DNA of 64,000 nt, from NCBI GenBank assembly GCA_964019165.1, contig OZ025272.1, positions 11,395,031 through 11,459,030 of the forward strand, given 5' to 3'. The notes under the pieces were generated by a model. That model was not told the origin of the DNA. It searched no databases and worked only from the letters and a program-made list of their open reading frames with translations. Within the stretch, counting starts at the first letter, position 1. Every line of letters begins with the position of its first letter. Positions 60,532 through 64,000 of the stretch are shown here, piece after piece. Position numbers and translations under genes: made by a program. The DNA is from Mastigias papua. Its lineage: Eukaryota > Cnidaria > Scyphozoa > Rhizostomeae > Mastigiidae.

Positions 60532-61454
60532 ATAAAATATTGTTGGGTATCATGTTTGTCTACAAAGGTGAAAGCCAGAGAAATGCATACGAAGCTACTG
60601 ACAGTTTGAATATTCTTAACGTCATACAAGTGATCAGCATAACGAAAACTTTACAAGGTTCTAATCAAAATTGCAATGAATTTACAAGAAAGTTCAAACT
60701 CTGCGCTTACAGCAAATTTATACCGGCGATATGTCATGAATGCATGAAACAGAATGCGAGAATGATGATATTTTCCCGCAAATATGACATTGCACGTCTG
60801 CTGCAAGCTAAGAATATCTGCTTTGTATCTTCCTACAAGAATAACCTTAGAGCTCCTAATGCTCAATACAAATTTAAAGACATTTGACTTCACACAACGT
60901 TCTAGCTTTAATCTCTAATACAGTGTACTGTCCATTATTCACCTTACTATTTGCACTTGCAAAGAATACTCTAGCCTAGCAATGATGGCTTCAGGGAGAG
61001 AACAGTACTATACAATCCCAGAAACATCGCCACTAATATAACAGTGGAGCACCATCCTCTAATAATTCATCGATCAATACTGCTCATATACATCATGGCT
61101 ATCTACATGAAACACTCCGATATTCGCTTTTCAAAATATAGCATGAAGATACCTGGTAGTGCAGGCAGTCCTGGCGGGTATAAGGTCATATGAATGTCAC
61201 AGAAATTACTTTCAACAGGTAAGGAATACAGTCATAGCGTGCACGAAAGGAAGCTTAGGAGAAGCTCTTTTATCAAAAACAGGACATTATCATACGCACT
61301 GGTAACGAGACATCAGGATTTAGTTTCAACTCTATAGCTCTTCTTTGTACTTATCAAAATATAAAGAATCACATACTACGATGTACATATAAATCTCCAA
61401 TCTGGCAGATTACTGTAGAAATTCTAAAATTCACAGAATTGATGCAAATGTTGG
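60532..61454. other. Spacer including the 3' UTR of the minus-strand gene
   Basis: An open frame at 60,540-60,887 (plus) shows no recognisable domain. The right part is presumably the 3' UTR of the TOX-like gene. No repeat seen. Confidence 0.4.
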
Positions 61455-64000
61455 TTATTCTTTATTAAGGCTCCTTTTCCTTTCATCCACCCAAGTGTCA
61501 AAAACATTCCTAGGGGAGATGAAAATTCGGAATCAGACAAAACAGCCTATCATACAGCAAAGCATTTTTCGGTTTAGGAGTGCTGGTTCCCATCAACTCC
61601 CGTAGCAAGTTTCTCAGGATATGCCTACATAAGTCTCGCGATAGCTAAAATAATGAAAAGTTCAATTCCAGAGAAACGACTTCAACGGGGAAGTCATAAC
61701 TTTCAAAATATCATTCTGTCGCGCAGTTACAGCCTTTGTCAACAACGGCGTTTGTAATTAAATAGCGGTACTTTGACAGCACCACAATGCTATCTACAGT
61801 GCAAATCCTGCATCACAAAAGTGACCATATAAAAAATGATGGCATCTCAGCGCTTAAACTATGAAACCCTAGTGTCAAAAAGTTCGGTCATCAATTGCCT
61901 CGGCCTGTATGATAATCTTTGTGGATAAATATGCCATTTAACTTTACTGAGTGTCAGCTGTAGATTAAAACAGAGTACTACAGCGGCAGCTTTCATGCTC
62001 ATACTAATGAAGGAAGTTCTCCGATACAATACTGCTCTGTTCAAATGTTCTTCAAGGATAGAAAAAACCATGAAAGTCTCTTTTATATAGGATGAAACCT
62101 AATTGACAAGTTTGGCTACCATGGTTACCAGGATGTCCTAGGAGCGCGAGACACCGAGCACGATTCCTATAAGTCATGCGAAGAACGCCTCAGCTACGAA
62201 ATATCCACCAAGTCATTACAACATAGGATACACTCAAGGGTGAATCGATCTGTTGGGACGATTTTAAGTCATACCATTTCATTGAATAATTCAATACTTA
62301 TTTCTTGCACAAGAAACACCTAATAGTTCACTGCGTTGCTCATTTTGACATGTCAAGCCTTTGGACCGGGGGTCCTTGAATCAGGCAGGAATCATGGGAA
62401 AGTAAAGCAGTCAAATGGAATCTAAGTCTTACCTGCAATGCAGAACCAAACATTTATTACTACAGTAAGAAGGACCACGCTCTTTGTTGATTTTTGCTGC
62501 TTTCTCGCAGTTAGGGCGGGAGCACTTTCTGAATCCGGGCTGTGAAGGCTGGAAAAGAAATGAGGGAGGTGTAGAAGGATAAGATCAAAGGAGAAACCAT
62601 ATATGTGAACGAGTAGAGATGGATGGATGGATGGATGGATGGATGGATGGATGGATGGATGGATGGGTGGGTGGATGGGATGGATGGATAGGTAGATGGA
62701 TGGATGGATGGATGGGTGGATGGGATGGATAGGTAGATGGATGGATGGATGGATGGATGGATGGATGGATGGATGGATGGATGGATGGATGGATGGATGG
62801 ATGGATGGATGGATGGATGGATGGATGGATGCATAGATAGATACATGCTCAGGTGGAAAGGGTAGATAGATGGGAGTGACGAGTGGAAGGAAAGAGTGGA
62901 AGGAAAGAGTGGAAGGGAAGAGTGGAGGAGTAGAAAGAATAGATGGAAAAATCGACACGACCTATGAGGTTGATTTAGGACCTAAGAATGGCTTGTGAAG
63001 TGATTCTTACAGATAGAAATTCAACTGATTACAGATGAATAAGGAGTTGAAAGGACACACAAATTAATGCAAAGATACAAAAAGAACAAAGAGTACAAAA
63101 ATCAAAGTAAAAAAGCTCACAAAAATTAATGGAGAAAAATCACATAAAGATCTAATATCTAGCATGCAAAACTCTGCTGCTTCATTGAGCATTCACTAAA
63201 ATGATGAAACAGATAATCATACCACAAAGCGAGGATACTAGTATGACCTAGCTATCTCATTCCTTATATCACAAAATATACACAAGTCTCGGTAACTGAA
63301 ATATGTTAAACTCACGTTTTAGCAACTGAATGAAATACAGTCCAAGTTTATCTCACCTTGGATAGTCGATCCGAAGTCTCTTTCTTTACATCCTCTGTCG
63401 AAGGTCTCTGTTTCTTTGGTATCTTAAATCCCAAAAGCGCCTTTGGTTGTGTGCTCGTTTTTACTTCGTCCACTTCCTTCTCTTCCATCTCCTCATCCTC
63501 ATTATCATTTTGCAGTTTTTCACTCACCATGCTGTTCTCTACTTCGGCAAATACTCTAGTGGGCGATTCCGTTATTTTTGAATCCTTAATGTTTATTTTC
63601 ATAGTCAATTTCAATGGTTTCTCGGTCTCTGGAGTCTCTACTTTCTCTACCTTCTCTATCCTCTCTAACTTCTTTCCTCTCCTCGTTTTAGGCAGTCTCA
63701 AAGGAGGCTTCTTGTTTTTAGACAGTTTTGGTCTACCCCTCTTCCGTACGATGGGCTCTTCCACAGGTGAACTAATATCTGTATGAAAATCCTCGGTCAG
63801 ACTTCTGTCAGAAGGGGCGGCATCAACATCCATCGGCGTCTCTTGTTCAGTACCTATAGCTGGTGAATCAGTCGTACTTGAATTTTCTAGTCTGTTTTTC
63901 AAACTCTCTTCAGGAGATGAATCTGACGAGGAAACAACAATGGTGTCTCTTCTACTAGTGTCGTCAGCAATAATTTCATTATCGCACTTTGTTGGACTCG
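61455..64000 (-). CDS. AT-hook chromatin protein with TOX-like C-terminal zinc motif, 3' part
   Basis: Three minus-strand exons. The first, 64,000-63,357, is open from the window edge with donor AAG|GTGAGA; then 62,548-62,433 (acceptor CTTTTCCAG, donor CAG|GTAAGA) and 61,509-61,455 (acceptor CCCCTAG, stop TAA). Phases agree (0, then AG|G for Arg). The first exon is low-complexity and charged, with Ser/acidic patches and an AT-hook core (RKRGRPK) for minor-groove binding, then [18 protein letters not shown] and an acidic stretch. The second encodes [12 protein letters not shown]...[12 protein letters not shown], that is C-x4-C, 14 residues, C-x3-C-x3-HC. The third adds [18 protein letters not shown]. 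This spacing and the HCR-(N/D)VF-x-x-W-V ending resemble the C-terminus of animal TOX HMG-box proteins as I recall it. The HMG box would lie beyond 64,000, and TOX proteins are not known to me for AT-hooks, so a different chromatin protein is possible. Exon structure is well supported; family naming less so. Confidence 0.7.
62618..62832 (+). repeat. (GGAT)n microsatellite in an intron of the TOX-like gene
   Basis: About 215 bases of GGAT tetranucleotides with GGGT and AGGTA interruptions, between the coding exons at 62,433-62,548 and 63,357. Minus-strand ORFs rich in HPSIHPSI are repeat artefacts. Confidence 0.95.

Noticed and set aside
60388..60887. ORFs with HTHTHTH runs
   Set aside because: They start in or cross the (CA)n repeat; the remainder (60,540-60,887) shows no recognised domain.
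62422..62958. Long minus-strand ORFs rich in HPSIHPSI
   Set aside because: Direct translation of the (ATCC)n tract; only the short spliced exon at 62,433-62,548 is supported, in one frame.

Overview
This window is nuclear DNA from an invertebrate animal. Genes have GT-AG introns, the sequence is AT-rich, and it carries non-LTR retrotransposons, a Penelope-like element, a tRNA-derived SINE, several MITE/foldback elements and a very large satellite array. The CR1/jockey-like LINE ending in CPCRLC and the DUF229 gene would fit a cnidarian such as a stony coral or anemone. That placement is an impression and has not been tested.

Left part (1-15,000). The last three coding exons of MARCHF6 (Doa10-type ER E3 ligase) lie at 1-3109, with a 311-bp MITE in the last intron. 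A single intronless H2B variant is at 5236-5634. A decayed LINE fills 7690-9720. At 11,959-14,408 is a small secreted-peptide gene (gene A) that I do not recognise.

Middle (15,070-32,380). About 14 kb of a 107-bp tandem satellite dominates. Nearly every monomer carries a perfect 14-bp palindrome (AAGGCTATAGCCTT) and many carry a second one (TTTTTGGCCAAAAA). The array holds a near-identical 3737-bp tandem duplication. It is interrupted near its right end by a LINE, and at both outer ends it runs into diverged monomers in the opposite orientation. The many 64-residue ORFs here are repeat artefacts.

32,400-43,200 contains no gene I can support, but it is rich in non-autonomous elements: a degenerate minisatellite, two copies of one SINE, two foldback MITEs and a 916-bp pogo/Tigger-like element with TA duplications.

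43,200-50,200 holds two more signal-peptide first exons (B and C) like that of gene A, and one terminal exon. Genes A and B/C share architecture: a signal peptide, an aromatic residue pair after it, a phase-0 donor, then a terminal exon with C-x6-C followed by a basic helix-like stretch. This possible undescribed secreted-peptide family is the best novelty lead.

Right part (50,400-64,000). A long ATTC/AATG tetranucleotide tract with an internal duplication is followed by a two-exon DUF229 sulfatase-like type II membrane protein (54,285-59,067) whose intron carries a large foldback element. Next is a truncated Penelope-like element on the minus strand. At the right edge, on the minus strand, is the 3' end of a chromatin-protein gene with an AT-hook and a C-terminal Cys/His motif closely resembling that of TOX HMG-box proteins. 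The genes are unrelated neighbours and nothing suggests operon-like organisation.
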